Shown here: piece by piece, positions 43,256 through 52,324 of the stretch
How the letters are laid out: the number at the start of each line of letters is the position of its first letter
Numbering within the stretch: position 1 is the stretch's first letter
Assembly: GCF_947494025.1 (NCBI RefSeq)
Contig: NZ_CANLTQ010000012.1
Coordinates: 1-64,000 of the forward strand
Direction: 5' to 3'
DNA length: 64,000 nucleotides
DNA from: an uncultured Jannaschia sp.
GTDB lineage: Bacteria > Pseudomonadota > Alphaproteobacteria > Rhodobacterales > Rhodobacteraceae
Notes under the pieces: model-generated
Told to the model about the DNA's origin: nothing
Seen by the model: only the letters and a program-made list of their open reading frames with translations
The model's database searches: none
Translations under genes and position numbers: made by a program

Positions 43256-44532
43256 CGCCGCTCGAAGACCTCGCCCGCCATCGCCGCGCGGGTCGTCCCG
43301 CGGGCATCGTCTCGGTCTGCTCGGCCCACCCGCTCGTGCTGCGCGCGACGCTCCGGCACGGGCGGGAGAGCGGGGCGCCGGTGCTGATCGAGGCGACCTG
43401 CAACCAGGTGAACCACGAGGGCGGCTATACCGGCATGCGCCCGGCCGACTTCGCCCGCCTCGTCCGCGGGATCGCCGCGGAGGAGGGCTGCCCGGAGGAG
43501 CGGATCGTCCTCGGCGGCGACCATCTCGGCCCGAACCCCTGGCGCGACCGGCCGGCGGAGGACGCGATGGCGGAGGCCGTGCGGATGGTCGAGGCCTATG
43601 CGGCGGCGGGCTTCCGCAAGATCCATCTCGACGCCTCGATGGGCTGCGCGGGGGAGCCGGCGGCGCTGGACGACGCGACCACCGCGATCCGGGCCGCCCG
43701 CCTCGCGCGGGCCGCGGAGGGGGCCGTCGCGGCGGACGATCCCCGGCGCCCGGTCTACGTGATCGGGACCGAGGTGCCGCCGCCGGGCGGGGCCGACCAC
43801 GCGCTCGACAGCGTCGCCGTCACCGCGCCGGAGGCCGCGCGGCGCACCATCGCCGTTCACCGGGAGCGCTTCGCGGCGGAGGGGCTGGAGGCGGTGCTGC
43901 CGCGCGTGATCGCGCTGGTCGTGCAGCCGGGCGTGGAGTTCGGCAACCGCAACGTGGTGCGCTACGAGCCGGACGCCGCGCGGGACCTCGTCCGCCTGCT
44001 CGACGCGGAGCCGGGTTTCGTCTTCGAGGCGCATTCGACCGATTACCAGGGCACCGCGCCGCTCGCCCGGCTGGTCGCGGACGGCTTCGCGATCCTGAAG
44101 GTCGGGCCGGAGCTGACCTTCGCGCTGCGCGAGGCGCTCTACGCGCTCGACCTCGTGGCGTCGGACCTCGTGTCCGGTTACGGCGACCGTCCTCTGATGC
44201 GCGCGATGGAGGCGCTGATGACGGGTGAGCCCGGCCATTGGGCGCGCCATTACGGCGATGGCGCGGACGCGGTCTGGCTGCGGCATTACTCGCTGTCGGA
44301 CCGGATCCGCTACTACTGGGCGTTGCCCGAGGCCGAGGCCGCCGTCGCGCGCCTCCTCGCGGCGCTGGACGGGCGACGGGTGCCGCTGCCGCTCCTCTGG
44401 CAGCACCTGCCGGGCGCCGCCGCCCTGGCCGACCGGCCGTTCGATCCGGAGGCCTTCGCGGTCGCGCACGTCGCGAACCGGCTTGCCGCGTATCACGCCG
44501 CGTGCGGGCCGGCGGATCGGGGGTCCGACTGA
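43252..44532 (+). CDS. Tagatose-bisphosphate aldolase non-catalytic subunit (GatZ/KbaZ-like)
   Basis: 426-residue protein of the D-tagatose-1,6-bisphosphate aldolase class II accessory-subunit family. Family blocks are PAGIVSVCSAHPLVLRA, IEATCNQVNHEGGYTGMRP (about 42-60), ILGGDHLGPNPW-type VLGGDHLGPNPW, LDASMGCAGEP and the ending region HYSLSDRIRYYW. In E. coli the partner is GatY/KbaY, which is not in the window; some alphaproteobacterial members act alone. A ribosome site (AGGAG) and an ATGA overlap fix the start. Confidence 0.88.
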   Translation: MTPLEDLARHRRAGRPAGIVSVCSAHPLVLRATLRHGRESGAPVLIEATCNQVNHEGGYTGMRPADFARLVRGIAAEEGCPEERIVLGGDHLGPNPWRDRPAEDAMAEAVRMVEAYAAAGFRKIHLDASMGCAGEPAALDDATTAIRAARLARAAEGAVAADDPRRPVYVIGTEVPPPGGADHALDSVAVTAPEAARRTIAVHRERFAAEGLEAVLPRVIALVVQPGVEFGNRNVVRYEPDAARDLVRLLDAEPGFVFEAHSTDYQGTAPLARLVADGFAILKVGPELTFALREALYALDLVASDLVSGYGDRPLMRAMEALMTGEPGHWARHYGDGADAVWLRHYSLSDRIRYYWALPEAEAAVARLLAALDGRRVPLPLLWQHLPGAAALADRPFDPEAFAVAHVANRLAAYHAACGPADRGSD

Positions 44533-44830
44533 GAGCGGCCGCGCCCCCCGTGACCCGCGCATCGGGCTCCATACGGTCGGCATCCGCGGCTCCGGCCCGC
44601 ATCGCGGCACCCACGGGCGGATCGGTTCCTTCGGGGTCAACGCGGCGGTGATCCGGGGCCACGAGGCGTCCGGCACGGTGATCGCATGCCGGCCCGGGGC
44701 GACGCCGCCGCGCGAGGGCGCGCGTCCGCGTGGGGTCGGGCATCCCGGACCCGAACGCGAAGTCCGCACCGCGCCGGCGGGCGCCGTGCCCGTATCGCGC
44801 ACTTGCCCGAACCGGCCTTTCGGTGGCAGG
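44533..44830 (+). pseudogene. Decayed zinc-dependent sugar-alcohol dehydrogenase fragment
   Basis: Directly after the GatZ-like stop the plus strand reads RIGLHTVGIRGSG, then THGRIGSFGVNAAVIRGHEASGTV, and after a frameshift near 44736 SGIPDPNAKSAP. These follow the N-terminal catalytic domain of xylitol/L-iditol dehydrogenases (VGICGSDVHY, THGRIG-FVV, LGHEASGTV, PGIPDPN). The catalytic zinc ligand Cys of the VGICGSD motif is Arg, while the GHE pair remains. The rest of the enzyme, including the NAD-binding domain, is missing. It is a relic of a polyol dehydrogenase that once belonged to this catabolic operon. Confidence 0.65.
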
Positions 44831-44863
44831 TCAGACAGATCGCTTCAACGGGGGAGAAAACAC

Positions 44864-45838
44864 ATGACGTTCAAGACGACATTCGTCGCGATGGCGGCCT
44901 TGGTCAGCCTTGCCGGCCCGCTCGCCGCGCAGGAGCGCACGCTGCAGCTCGGCCACCTCGCGAACGAGGACAATTCCTGGCATCAGGCTTCGGTGCGCTT
45001 CGCCGAGGAGGTCGAGCGCCTCACCGACGGGCGCATCGCCGTGGAGGTGTTCCCCAACGAGTCGCTCGGCAAGGAGATCGACCTCATCAACGGCATGCAG
45101 CTCGGGACCGTCGACATGACGATCACCGGCGAAAGCCTGCAGAACTGGGCGCCGATGGCCGCGCTTCTCGCCGTGCCCTATGCCTACGGCTCGCTCGAGC
45201 AGATGGACGAGGTGGCCTCCGGCGAGACCGGCGACCGGATCGAGGCGCAGATCGTCGAGCGCGCGCAGATCCGTCCGCTGGCCTATTTCGCCCGCGGTCC
45301 GCGCGAGCTGACCTCGAACCGCCCGATCGAGCGCCCGGAGGATCTGGACGGTCTGCGGATGCGTGTGCCGAACGTGCCGCTCTTTGTCGACGTCTGGTCC
45401 GCGCTCGGGGCGCAGCCCACGCCGATGGCCTTCTCCGAGGTGTTCACCTCGCTGCAGAACGGCACCATCGACGCGCAGGAGAACCCGCTCGCGCTGATCC
45501 GGTCGGCCAGCTTCGCGGAGGTGCAGAGCCACGTGAACCTGACCGACCATGTCCGGTCCTGGATCTACCTCGCGATCGCGGAGCAGACCTGGAACCAGCT
45601 TTCCGAGGAGGACCAGGCCGCGATCGGGGAGGCCGCGCGGATCGCGCAGGACTACGAGCGCGAGCTGTTCCTGGAGAGCCTCGAGGCGGACCGCGCCTAT
45701 CTGGAGGAGCAGGGCATGACCTTCGTCGAGGTCGACAACGCCGCCTTCGCGGACGCCGCCCGCGAGGCCGTGCTGTCGAATGTCGGCGACGAGATCCGGC
45801 CGGTCGTCGAGGCGCTCTTCGCCGAGCGGGCCGACTAG
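44864..45838 (+). CDS. dctP: TRAP transporter substrate-binding protein (DctP family)
   Basis: 324-residue periplasmic binding protein with a Sec signal peptide (cleaved after LAA-Q, about residue 22). Family blocks are LGHLANEDNSWHQASVRFAEEVE, FPNESLGKEIDLINGMQLG, and GLRMRVPNVPLFVDVW, with the conserved carboxylate-binding Arg in LRMRVP. The ligand is an organic acid. A strong GGGGAG seven bases before the ATG supports the start. It is followed by the small and large membrane subunits. Confidence 0.9.
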   Translation: MTFKTTFVAMAALVSLAGPLAAQERTLQLGHLANEDNSWHQASVRFAEEVERLTDGRIAVEVFPNESLGKEIDLINGMQLGTVDMTITGESLQNWAPMAALLAVPYAYGSLEQMDEVASGETGDRIEAQIVERAQIRPLAYFARGPRELTSNRPIERPEDLDGLRMRVPNVPLFVDVWSALGAQPTPMAFSEVFTSLQNGTIDAQENPLALIRSASFAEVQSHVNLTDHVRSWIYLAIAEQTWNQLSEEDQAAIGEAARIAQDYERELFLESLEADRAYLEEQGMTFVEVDNAAFADAAREAVLSNVGDEIRPVVEALFAERAD

Positions 45839-45908
45839 GCCGCACCGATCCGGCGCCGCCGGCCGCGATGCCGGCGGCGCCGGGTTCCATTCCCCGGAGG
45901 GCGGCAGG

Positions 45909-46421
45909 ATGCGCTTCGTCCAGAGTCTCGAAACCGTGGTCGTCGCGATCTTCCGCGCGCTGGTCGGCCTGTCGTTCCTGGTCCTGATCGGCGCGGTGCT
46001 CGTGCAGGTCGTGGGCCGTCTCGGCGGCGCCTCGCCCGTCTGGAGCGAGGAGCTGACGCGGTTCGCGCTGCTCTACCTCGCGGCCATCGGCGCGGGGCTG
46101 TCGCTGCGCACCGGGGAGCTCGTGAACGTCGACGTCGTCTCGGAGGCCATGCCGCCGCGCGTCTCCTGGTGGCTCCGGCTGGTCTCGGCGATCCTGGTCG
46201 CGGGGCTCGGGCTCTATCTGCTGCCGATGGCCTGGCAATACACCGCGATCGGCGCGTTCCAGACCTCGCCCGCGCTCGGGGTGAAGATGAGCCTCGTGCA
46301 TTTCACCATGTTCCTGATGCTGGCGCTTCTGGCGTTCTTCGCCGTGCTTCGCGTGGTGGGCATGCTCGCCGGGACGACCGACGGGCGCCCGGCCGCCCGC
46401 GACATGCCGCAGGCGGACTGA
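45909..46421 (+). CDS. dctQ: TRAP transporter small permease subunit (DctQ family)
   Basis: 170-residue protein with four hydrophobic helices and the DctQ core VWSEELTRFALLYLAAIGAGLSLRTGELVNVD. It joins the large subunit to form the sodium-coupled TRAP permease. It lies 70 bases after the binding-protein gene and 4 bases before the large-subunit gene. Confidence 0.88.
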   Translation: MRFVQSLETVVVAIFRALVGLSFLVLIGAVLVQVVGRLGGASPVWSEELTRFALLYLAAIGAGLSLRTGELVNVDVVSEAMPPRVSWWLRLVSAILVAGLGLYLLPMAWQYTAIGAFQTSPALGVKMSLVHFTMFLMLALLAFFAVLRVVGMLAGTTDGRPAARDMPQAD

Positions 46422-46425
46422 CCCG

Positions 46426-47703
46426 ATGGACGTGACGATCCTGTTCCTGGTCTTCGTGGGGGGCCTTGTCATCGGGGTGCCCGTGGCGGTGACGCTGGGC
46501 CTCGCCTCGCTGGCCTACATCCTCGTGGCCGGGCTCAACCCGGTGGCGATCCCGCAGAAGATGTATGCGGGCATGGACGTCTTCGTGCTGCTGTCGATCC
46601 CGGGCTTCATCCTCGCCGGGAACCTGATGAACCGCGGCGGGATCACCGGGCGGATCATCCGCTTCGCCTCGGCGCTCGTGGGGTGGGTCCGCGGCGGGCT
46701 GGGGCTCACCAACATCGCCGCCTCGATGCTTTTCGGCGGGATCACCGGCACGGCGGTGGCGGACGCGGCCTCGATCGGCGGCGTGATGATCCCCGGCATG
46801 AAGAAGGCGGGCTACCCGGCCGACTTCTCCGCCGCCGTCACCGCCGCCTCCTCCACCGTGGGGCCGATCATCCCGCCCTCGGTGCCGATGATCATCGTGG
46901 GCTCGCTCGCGGGCATTTCCGTGGGTCAGATGTTCGTCGCGGGCGCGATCCCCGGCATCCTCATGGGCCTCGCGATGATGGTGACGTGCTACGTCATTTC
47001 GCGCAGGCGCAACTTTCCGCGCCAGGACTGGCAGGGCTGGGGCGAGGTGGTCCGCGCCTTCGGCTCCGCCTCCTGGGCGCTGGCGATGACGGGGCTCATC
47101 ATCTACGGCCTGCTGTCGGGGCTCGCCACGCCGACCGAGACCGCGATCGTCGCCAGCGTCTACGCCCTCCTCGTCGGCGGCGTGATCTACCGGGAGCTTC
47201 CGTGGCGCGCGGTGCCGGGCATCGTGACCGACAGCGCGGTGGCCTCCGCCGGCATCCTCGCGCTGGTGGGCTTCGCCAACGTGTTCGGCTGGATCCTCGT
47301 CTCCGAGCGCATTCCGCAGTCGATCGCCGACGGGGTGCTGCGGATCTCGGACAACCCGATCTTCGTCATCCTCATCATCAACCTGCTGCTTCTTTTCGTC
47401 GGCATGTTCATGGAGACGATCGCCGCGCTCATCATCCTGTTCGTGCCGCTCCTGCAACTGGCGCAGGCGGTGGGGATCGACCCGATCCACTTCGCCACCT
47501 TCGCGGTGCTGAACCTGATGATCGGGCTGACCACGCCGCCGGTCGGGGTCTGCCTGTTCGTCTGCGCGGGCATCGCGCGGCTGCCGCTCGCGCCGGTCGT
47601 GCGCGCGATCCTGCCGTTTCTCGCCACCAACATCCTCGTGCTGCTGGCGGTGAGCTACGTTCCGGCGCTGTCCACCTGGCTGCCGCGCCTGGTGGCGAAC
47701 TGA
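46426..47703 (+). CDS. dctM: TRAP transporter large permease subunit (DctM family)
   Basis: 425-residue membrane protein with about twelve helices and DctM family blocks: MDVFVLLSIPGFILAGNLMNRGG, GGITGTAVADAASIGGVMIPGMKK, ASSTVGPIIPPSVPMIIVG, and the late LMIGLTTPPVGVCLFV. It catalyses sodium-dependent organic acid import with DctP and DctQ. No regulator is seen nearby. Confidence 0.92.
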   Translation: MDVTILFLVFVGGLVIGVPVAVTLGLASLAYILVAGLNPVAIPQKMYAGMDVFVLLSIPGFILAGNLMNRGGITGRIIRFASALVGWVRGGLGLTNIAASMLFGGITGTAVADAASIGGVMIPGMKKAGYPADFSAAVTAASSTVGPIIPPSVPMIIVGSLAGISVGQMFVAGAIPGILMGLAMMVTCYVISRRRNFPRQDWQGWGEVVRAFGSASWALAMTGLIIYGLLSGLATPTETAIVASVYALLVGGVIYRELPWRAVPGIVTDSAVASAGILALVGFANVFGWILVSERIPQSIADGVLRISDNPIFVILIINLLLLFVGMFMETIAALIILFVPLLQLAQAVGIDPIHFATFAVLNLMIGLTTPPVGVCLFVCAGIARLPLAPVVRAILPFLATNILVLLAVSYVPALSTWLPRLVAN

Positions 47704-47777
47704 GCCTCCGCGCCGGATTGGCGTTCCGCGCGGGGCGACGTATGACCGTCCGTGAACAGATGCACCGAGGTCATTCC

Positions 47778-48461
47778 ATGCCCGACTACGCGATCACGCC
47801 TCCGCCCCCGCCCACGATCCCGGTGCGGGGCGGCGGCGCCTTTCCGGTGCGCCGCGTCTACTGCATCGGGCGGAACTACGCGGCCCATGCCATCGAGATG
47901 GGGCACGACCCGGACCGCGAGCCGCCCTTCTTCTTCCAGAAGAACCCCGACAATCTCGATCCGTCCGGCACCTTTCCCTACCCCGCGAAAAGCGAGGACG
48001 TGCATCACGAGGTCGAGCTTCTGGTCGCGCTCGGCACGGGGGGGCGCGACATCGCCGTGGCGGACGCGCTTTCCCATGTGTGGGGCTACGGCATCTGCCT
48101 CGACATGACCCGGCGCGACCTGCAGGGCACGGCCAAGAAGATGGGCCGGCCCTGGGAGATCGGCAAGGCGTTCGAGCGCTCCGCCCCCGTCGGCCCGCTG
48201 CATCCCGTCGCCGGGACCGGTCCCCTCGCGGAGGGCCGGATCGAGCTTCGCGTGAACGGCGCCGTGACGCAGGCGGGCGACCTGAACCAGATGATCTGGA
48301 AGGTGCCGGAGATGATCGCCTACCTGTCGGAGTATTTCGAGCTCGCCGCCGGCGACGTCATCATGTCCGGCACGCCCTCGGGCGTCGGCCCGGTGGCGCG
48401 CGGCGACGTCATGGCGGCCAGCATCGAGGGGCTCGGCACGCTCGACGTGACCGTGACCTGA
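47778..48461 (+). CDS. Fumarylacetoacetate hydrolase family protein
   Basis: 227 residues of the FAH fold, closest in pattern to fumarylpyruvate hydrolases: VYCIGRNYAAHAIEMG, PFFFQKNPDNLDPSG, the metal ligands in HHEVELLVALG and ICLDMTRRDLQ, and a terminal GDVIMSGTPSGVGPV. It cleaves C-C bonds in acylpyruvates or similar products. It lies 74 bases after the TRAP genes on the same strand, so the imported acid may be routed to it. The start at 47778 (GAGG upstream) is preferred; in-frame ATGs at 47742 and 47760 are alternatives. Confidence 0.87.
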   Translation: MPDYAITPPPPPTIPVRGGGAFPVRRVYCIGRNYAAHAIEMGHDPDREPPFFFQKNPDNLDPSGTFPYPAKSEDVHHEVELLVALGTGGRDIAVADALSHVWGYGICLDMTRRDLQGTAKKMGRPWEIGKAFERSAPVGPLHPVAGTGPLAEGRIELRVNGAVTQAGDLNQMIWKVPEMIAYLSEYFELAAGDVIMSGTPSGVGPVARGDVMAASIEGLGTLDVTVT

Positions 48462-48469
48462 GGGGGGCC

Positions 48470-49678
48470 TCACGCGGAGCGGGCGCGGCCCGTCGCGTCG
48501 GCGGTGTCGCGGATGACCTCCGCGATGGCATCGCAATCCGCCGGGCCGAAGGTCAGCGGCAGGCGCATGTCGAAAAGGCCGGACAGGATCGCATCCGTTC
48601 GCGGCAGGGTCTGCGCCGGCACGTAGCGCCAGTTCCGGTGGCTCGAGGTGAAGCCCGCGGGCGCCGGCGCGCCGAACCACTTCAGCTCCACCCCGTCGGC
48701 GGCGGCGCGGTTCACGAAGGCGGCGGCCGCCTCCGCGCCGATGCCGGGGATCGTGACCTGGATCGAGGAGCCGACATAGCGCTCCTCCGGCGGGCGGGCC
48801 GGCAGACGCAGGGCAGGGTGGTCGCGCAGCCGATGGGCCAGCCGGTCGTGCAGCGCGTTCCAGCGGTCCAAGTTGGCGTCGAGCCGCGCGATCTGCGGCC
48901 GCAGCAGCGCGGCGCGCAGATTGTCCATCCGCGCCGACAGGTTGGGCATGTCGAGCCGGGCGTCGGCGAAGGCCTCCGCCTGCGGCCCCGCGCCGTGGCG
49001 GTCGTGCAGCATGTAGGAGCCCGACAGGATCGTCGCGCGCGCCATGAAGCCTTCGTCGTCGGAGGTCAGCAGACCGCCCTCGCCGGAATTCATGTGCTTG
49101 TAGGTCTGCGTCGAGAAGCACCCCGCCAGCCCGAAGCCGCCCGAGCGTCGTCCGGCCCAGGCCGCCCCCATCGTATGGGCGCAATCCTCGATCACGGTCA
49201 CGCCCCGCGCGGCGGCGATCTCCGTGAGCCGGTCCATGTCGCACAGATGCCCGCGCATATGCGACAGCAGGAGCCAGCGCGCGCCGGTCGCGCGGGCTTT
49301 CGCGTCGAAATCCTCGAGGTCGAGCACGAGGTCGGGCGTAATCTCCACGAGCGCCGTCCGCGCGCCGATTGCCGCGATCGCGCCGGGGACGGGGGCCAGC
49401 GTGAAGGCGTTGGTGAGCACCGTGTCGCCCGGAGCCACCCCCGCGGCGCGCATGGCGATCTGCATCGCCTGACCGCCCGACGTCACCGCGAGGCAGAAGC
49501 GCGCGCCCTGCCATGCCGCGAAGTCCCGTTCCAGCAGCGCCGCCTCCGCGGTCTCGTCCGCCGCGGTGTTGTAGCGATGGAGGCGGCCCGAGCGCATCAC
49601 CGCGAGCGCCGCCGCGATCCCCGCCTCGCAGATCGGCTCCTGCTGGGTGAAGCTGCCGCGGAAACGAGGCTTCGTCAT
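48470..49678 (-). CDS. DegT/DnrJ/EryC1 family PLP aminotransferase
   Basis: 402 residues, start ATG 49678 (MTKPRFRGSF). It is a type I-fold PLP enzyme: VTSGGQAMQIAMRAAGV near 66, Asp165 (VIEDCAHTMGA) that pairs with the PLP nitrogen, and Lys194 (STQTYKHMNSGEGG) as Schiff-base lysine. Family members transaminate nucleotide-linked keto-sugars, though a free keto-acid or inosose substrate is also possible. It is divergent from the E1-like TPP gene and tail-to-tail with the FAH gene (8-base gap). No other nucleotide-sugar gene is adjacent. Confidence 0.87.
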   Translation of the reverse strand: MTKPRFRGSFTQQEPICEAGIAAALAVMRSGRLHRYNTAADETAEAALLERDFAAWQGARFCLAVTSGGQAMQIAMRAAGVAPGDTVLTNAFTLAPVPGAIAAIGARTALVEITPDLVLDLEDFDAKARATGARWLLLSHMRGHLCDMDRLTEIAAARGVTVIEDCAHTMGAAWAGRRSGGFGLAGCFSTQTYKHMNSGEGGLLTSDDEGFMARATILSGSYMLHDRHGAGPQAEAFADARLDMPNLSARMDNLRAALLRPQIARLDANLDRWNALHDRLAHRLRDHPALRLPARPPEERYVGSSIQVTIPGIGAEAAAAFVNRAAADGVELKWFGAPAPAGFTSSHRNWRYVPAQTLPRTDAILSGLFDMRLPLTFGPADCDAIAEVIRDTADATGRARSA

Positions 49679-49718
49679 GGCGCGTGTCCCTTCCGGCCGA
49701 TGCGGCGAGCCTACAGGG

Positions 49719-49755
49719 GAAACGCGCGGCGTCATGCGGGAAACGTCCCGAAACG
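49719..49755. promoter_or_regulatory. Three phased GAAACG repeats in a divergent promoter region
   Basis: GAAACG occurs at 49719, 49740 and 49750, offsets of 21 and 10 bases, close to whole helical turns. It lies just upstream of the aminotransferase start and opposite the E1-like gene. It may be a regulator-binding array. A perfect CCCCCCGCGGGGGG palindrome at about 49864-49877 lies nearer to the E1-like gene. Confidence 0.3.
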
Positions 49756-49903
49756 CCGGATCATGGTCCGGCCCGGCGGTCGGGCGGACGCGACGGGACG
49801 CGAAAGCGCCGCCCGATGGCTTCACCTGCGGCGCGGATTCGGTCATGCCTCGACGCAACCGGACCCCCCGCGGGGGGACGGCAACGAGCGAGGAGGACGC
49901 GAC

Positions 49904-52258
49904 ATGGACGGCACGCAACTCAGGATCGTGGAGCAGCGGCTGCTCTGGCTGTCGCACTGGATGATCCACAACGCCAACCACCTTCGCCCCAAGGCGGACG
50001 GGATCAAGGTCGGGGGGCATCAGGCCTCCTCGGCGTCCATGGTGTCGATCATGACCGCGCTCTATTTCTCCGCGCTCCGCCCCGAGGACCGGGTCGCGGT
50101 GAAGCCGCATGCGTCTCCGATCTTCCACGCGATGCACTACCTCATGGGCAACCAGACCCGCGAGAAGCTGGAGAATTTCCGCGGCTTCGGCGGCGCGCAG
50201 AGCTATCCCAGCCGCACCAAGGACATCGACGACGTCGACTTCTCGACCGGCTCCGTCGGCCTCGGCGTGGGCATCACCGCGCTGGCCTCGATCGTGCAGG
50301 ACTTCATCGCGGCGAAGGAATGGGGCGACGTGCCGCTTGGCCGCATGGTCGCGCTGGTGGGCGACGCGGAGCTCGACGAGGGCAACGTCTACGAGGTGCT
50401 GCAGGAGGGTTGGAAGAACGACCTCCGCAACACGTGGTGGATCATCGACTACAACCGCCAGTCGCTCGACGGGATCGTGCGGGAGGGGCTGTTCGGGCGG
50501 ATCGAGAAGATCTTCGACGCCTTCGGCTGGGACGTGGTCAAGGTGAAGTACGGCGCGCTGCAGCGCGCGGCCTTCGCCGAGCCCGGAGGCGAGACGCTGC
50601 GCGACTGGATCGATGCCTGCCCCAACGTCGAATACGCCGCGCTGACCTATCGCGGCGGCGCCGTCTGGCGCGAGCGGCTGATGGACGATCTGGGCGATCA
50701 GGGCGACGTCACGGCACTGCTCGACCGGCGCGACGACGAGGCGCTGGCCGCGCTGATGGAGAATCTCGGCGGCAATTGCGTGGAAACGATGGCGGAGACC
50801 TTCGCCGCGATCGACCACGACCGGCCGACCTGCTTTCTGGCCTACACGATCAAGGGCTGGGGCACGCCCATCGCGGGGCACAAGGACAACCACGGCGGCC
50901 TGATGACGAAGGCGCAGATGGCGGAGTGGCAGGCCGACATGGGCGTGCCGGAGGGCCAGGAATGGGAGCGCTTCGCCACCGTTCCGGACCGGCCCGCGCT
51001 CGAAAAGGAGCTGGCCCGCGTCCCGTTCTTCGCCGCCGGACCGCGCCGCCACGGCGACGCGCGGCTCGACGTGCCCGCCATCCCCGCCGTCGCCGACCGG
51101 GAGATCTCGACGCAGGCCGCCTTCGGCAAGATCCTCGACGCGCTCGCCCGCGGCGACAGCGCGCTCGCCGCGCGCATCCTCACCACCTCGCCCGACGTCA
51201 CGGGGACGACGGGGCTCGGCGCCTTCGTCAACCGCCGAAAGCTCTTCGCGCGCGAGGCGCTGGCCGACGCCTTCATCGACCACCGCATCCCGTCCGTGGC
51301 GAAGTGGAACTTCGCGCCCGACGGGCAGCACGTGGAGCTCGGCATCGCGGAGATGAACCTGTTCCTGCTCCTCGGCGCCGCCGGGCTGGCGCACAGCCTG
51401 TGGGGCCGGCGCGTCATCCCCATCGGCACGGTCTACGACCCCTTCGTGCATCGCGGCCTCGATGCCCTGAACTACGCCTGCTACCAGGACGCGCGCTTCA
51501 TGATCGTGGGCACGCCCTCGGGCGTCACGCTCGCGCCCGAGGGCGGCGCGCACCAGTCGATCGGCACGCCGCTCACCGGCATGGCGCAGGACGGGCTCGC
51601 CGCGTTCGAGCCGGCCTTCGCCGACGAGCTCGCGGTGATCATGGAATGGGCCTTCGACTACCTGCAGCGCGACGGCGAGGGCGACCCGGACGAGCGCACC
51701 TGGCTCCGCGACGAGACCGGCGGCTCGGTCTATCTCCGGCTCACCACGAAGCCGCTGGAGCAGCCGGGCCGTCGCGCCGACGACACCTTCCGGCAGGGCA
51801 CGATCGACGGCGCCTACTGGCTGCGCCGCCCCGGCCCGAACTGCGCGGTCGTGATCGCCTATCAGGGCGCCGTGGCCGACGAGGCGATCGCGGCGGCCGG
51901 CATGATCGGGGAGCATCGCCGCGACGTGGCCGTGCTCGCCGTCACCTCGGCCGACCGGCTCAACGCCGGCTGGACCGCCGCGCAGCGGGAGCGGGCGCGG
52001 GGCAATGCCGGCGCGACATCCCATGCGGAGCGCCTCCTGGGCGAGCTGCCGCGCCACTGCGTCCTCGTCACCGTGCTCGACGGCCATCCGGCGACGCTGT
52101 CCTGGCTCGGCGCGGTGGCGGGGCACCGGACGATCCCGCACGGGGTGGAGCATTTCGGGCAGACCGGCACGATCGGCGACCTCGCGGCGCATTTCGGCAT
52201 CGACCGGACCTCGATCGCACGCTCTGTCGGGGCGCTGACCCGGGGCGCGCGGGTCTAG
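49904..52258 (+). CDS. TPP enzyme, homodimeric pyruvate dehydrogenase E1/transketolase-like
   Basis: 784 residues. It has an N-terminal TPP-binding half with GDAELDEGNVYEVLQEGWKN (about 153-172; the GDxxLDEGN form of the TPP motif) and KVGGHQASSASM near 35, followed by a pyrimidine-binding half (NFAPDGQHVELGIAEMNLF) and a C-terminal transketolase domain. This is the single-chain E1 layout, shorter than E. coli AceE. No E2 or E3 gene is nearby. The ribosome site GAGGAGG precedes ATG 49904. The true substrate may be pyruvate or another 2-oxo acid or ketose; the sequence does not decide. Confidence 0.82.
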   Translation: MDGTQLRIVEQRLLWLSHWMIHNANHLRPKADGIKVGGHQASSASMVSIMTALYFSALRPEDRVAVKPHASPIFHAMHYLMGNQTREKLENFRGFGGAQSYPSRTKDIDDVDFSTGSVGLGVGITALASIVQDFIAAKEWGDVPLGRMVALVGDAELDEGNVYEVLQEGWKNDLRNTWWIIDYNRQSLDGIVREGLFGRIEKIFDAFGWDVVKVKYGALQRAAFAEPGGETLRDWIDACPNVEYAALTYRGGAVWRERLMDDLGDQGDVTALLDRRDDEALAALMENLGGNCVETMAETFAAIDHDRPTCFLAYTIKGWGTPIAGHKDNHGGLMTKAQMAEWQADMGVPEGQEWERFATVPDRPALEKELARVPFFAAGPRRHGDARLDVPAIPAVADREISTQAAFGKILDALARGDSALAARILTTSPDVTGTTGLGAFVNRRKLFAREALADAFIDHRIPSVAKWNFAPDGQHVELGIAEMNLFLLLGAAGLAHSLWGRRVIPIGTVYDPFVHRGLDALNYACYQDARFMIVGTPSGVTLAPEGGAHQSIGTPLTGMAQDGLAAFEPAFADELAVIMEWAFDYLQRDGEGDPDERTWLRDETGGSVYLRLTTKPLEQPGRRADDTFRQGTIDGAYWLRRPGPNCAVVIAYQGAVADEAIAAAGMIGEHRRDVAVLAVTSADRLNAGWTAAQRERARGNAGATSHAERLLGELPRHCVLVTVLDGHPATLSWLGAVAGHRTIPHGVEHFGQTGTIGDLAAHFGIDRTSIARSVGALTRGARV

Positions 52259-52295
52259 GGCGCGCGGCGGCCGCCTGGGCGGCCTCCGACCGGCC

Positions 52296-52317
52296 GCCCG
52301 GCTCAAAAAGGCCGGGC
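52296..52317 (+). terminator. Hairpin after the E1-like gene
   Basis: GCCCGGC, loop tcaaaaag, GCCGGGC. A second hairpin (GGCCGCC/GGCGGCC, 52269-52284) precedes it. No T-tract follows. Confidence 0.4.
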
Positions 52318-52324
52318 CGCGGGC

